Of a DNA stretch of 5,558 nucleotides, positions 4,902 to 5,558 are shown piece by piece. The translations under genes and the position numbers were made by a program. The notes under the pieces are model-generated. The model did no database searches. It was not told the DNA's origin and was given only the letters and a program-made list of their open reading frames with translations. Origin of the DNA: CSP1-4 sp036559965 (lineage in GTDB: Bacteria > Chloroflexota > Limnocylindria > Limnocylindrales > CSP1-4); the NCBI GenBank assembly GCA_036559965.1, contig DATBSD010000075.1, forward strand, positions 1-5,558, written 5' to 3'. The stretch's first letter is position 1, and every line of letters starts with the position of its first letter.

Positions 4902-5558
4902 GCGCGCATCTCCGTGCCGAGCGTCGTGCGCAGCAGCTCGAGCACGGTCTCACGGTCCATGATCTCGCCGCCGTCCGACCGATAGGGCCCGACCGGGGCC
5001 GGCCTGCCGTGACCGTAGGCGGCAGCGACGTCGAGACCGGTCTGGATGGATGGCAGGACGGCGAACATCTCGCCGATGTCGATCGCCCGGCTCGACTCAT
5101 CCTCGGTCATCAGCTCTTCGTAGCCCTTCTCACCGGGCCGTGGCGGGATCGTCGTGACCGCGATGTCGGCCGGATCGCGGCCGGAGGACGGGGCGAAGGC
5201 GTCGATGGCGGCGGCGACGAGGTCGCCCAGCCGCGCCACGGGCATCTTGAACACGAAGACCTCGCCGCCATGGGCGAACGAGGCCGCCTCGAGGCACAGC
5301 TCGACCGCACGGTCGGTCGACATCACGAAGCGGGTCATGGCCGGGTCGGTCATCGTGACCGGGCCGCCGGCCGAGATCTGGCTGGCGAAGAGCTCGAGCG
5401 CCGAGCCGCGCGACCCGAGGACGTTGCCGAAGCGAACGCTCGCGAAGACCGTCTCGCGGTGGCCCCGGTAGTTGCTCGCGGCGGTGACCAGCTTCTCGGC
5501 CAACAGCTTCGTGGCGCCCATCACGTTGGTCGGGTTGGCGGCCTTGTCGGACGAGGTC
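4898..5558 (-). CDS. UDP-GlcNAc 4,6-dehydratase family protein (CapD/PseB/Pen-like SDR), 5' end missing
   Basis: The last 219 residues of a polysaccharide-biosynthesis SDR are visible; the Rossmann nucleotide-binding N-terminus (about 100-130 residues by family size) lies beyond the right edge. The frame is open to base 5557. The first visible residues read TSSDKAANPTNVMGATK, the active-site segment of this family: S-D-K, then a YxxxK-type motif with Met in place of Tyr (MGATK). Next comes VRFGNVLGSRGS, then MTRFVMS, GGEVFVFKMP and RPGEKGYEELM, all hallmarks of the CapD/PseB/FlaA1 group. Family members remove water across C4-C6 of UDP-GlcNAc, the first step toward pseudaminic acid and other 6-deoxy amino sugars; the enzyme is expected to be cytosolic. 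The downstream neighbour overlaps it by four bases (GTGA). SSDK plus MGATK and the adjacent SDR gene suggest a Pen-like role, by inference. A dehydratase for another 6-deoxy-HexNAc is the main alternative. Confidence 0.88.
   Translation of the reverse strand, partial: TSSDKAANPTNVMGATKLLAEKLVTAASNYRGHRETVFASVRFGNVLGSRGSALELFASQISAGGPVTMTDPAMTRFVMSTDRAVELCLEAASFAHGGEVFVFKMPVARLGDLVAAAIDAFAPSSGRDPADIAVTTIPPRPGEKGYEELMTEDESSRAIDIGEMFAVLPSIQTGLDVAAAYGHGRPAPVGPYRSDGGEIMDRETVLELLRTTLGTEMRA
4910..4913 (-). promoter_or_regulatory. Ribosome binding site for the SDR epimerase GTG start
   Basis: GGAG on the minus strand lies eight bases before the GTG at 4901, inside the last codons of the upstream dehydratase gene. 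It decides the start: no other candidate start nearby has such a site and also places the TGAAGFIG motif at residues 6-13. Confidence 0.65.

Noticed and set aside
4095..4985. Plus-strand open frame of 296 codons opposite the SDR epimerase gene
   Set aside because: It is antisense to an intact SDR with Rossmann and YxxxK motifs, and its own translation has no recognisable domain.
1..5558. Legionaminic acid or N-acetylneuraminic acid pathway as the primary assignment
   Set aside because: Those routes use a hydrolysing UDP-sugar 2-epimerase (LegG/NeuC), which is absent; the cluster has a PseG-type hydrolase and a PseC-type aminotransferase. The NeuB-like synthase keeps the question partly open.

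Overview
The window is a very GC-rich stretch (by eye about two thirds G+C or more, with G/C favoured at third codon positions). It is filled by six tightly packed genes, all read on the minus strand, so transcription runs from high to low coordinates. Both ends are cut inside genes. There is no intergenic space beyond a single 10-base gap, and I see no RNA gene, promoter, terminator, mobile element or CRISPR array. The composition suits a high-GC phylum such as Actinomycetota or Chloroflexota, but nothing here fixes the taxon.

In transcription order the genes are: (1) the C-terminal two thirds of a CapD/PseB-class UDP-GlcNAc dehydratase (4898-5558, 5' end outside the window); (2) an extended-SDR NAD-dependent epimerase/dehydratase (3945-4901); (3) a PseC-type PLP aminotransferase (2752-3948); (4) an SpsF-type cytidylyltransferase (2013-2741); (5) a NeuB/SpsE-type nonulosonic acid synthase with a C-terminal SAF domain (970-2016); (6) a PseG/SpsG-type UDP-sugar hydrolase (1-985, C-terminal end just outside the window).

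Together these encode most of a route from UDP-GlcNAc to a CMP-activated nonulosonic acid, most likely pseudaminic acid or a close relative. Genes 1 and 2 would dehydrate and epimerise the UDP-sugar, gene 3 would add the 4-amino group, gene 6 would release the free 2,4-diamino hexose from UDP, gene 5 would condense it with phosphoenolpyruvate, and gene 4 would load the product with CMP. The PseH-type N-acetyltransferase is not in the window and may lie beyond either edge. The product would be used for a surface glycan or for glycosylating a surface protein; the window does not say which.

The system is known in outline rather than wholly new. Points worth a second look are the pairing of two SDR genes (resembling the split Pen/Pal route described in Bacillus thuringiensis more than single-enzyme PseB), a synthase whose motifs look like NeuB/SpsE rather than classical PseI, altered conserved residues in the hydrolase, and a possible CTG start for the hydrolase that would complete a run of four-base stop/start overlaps.
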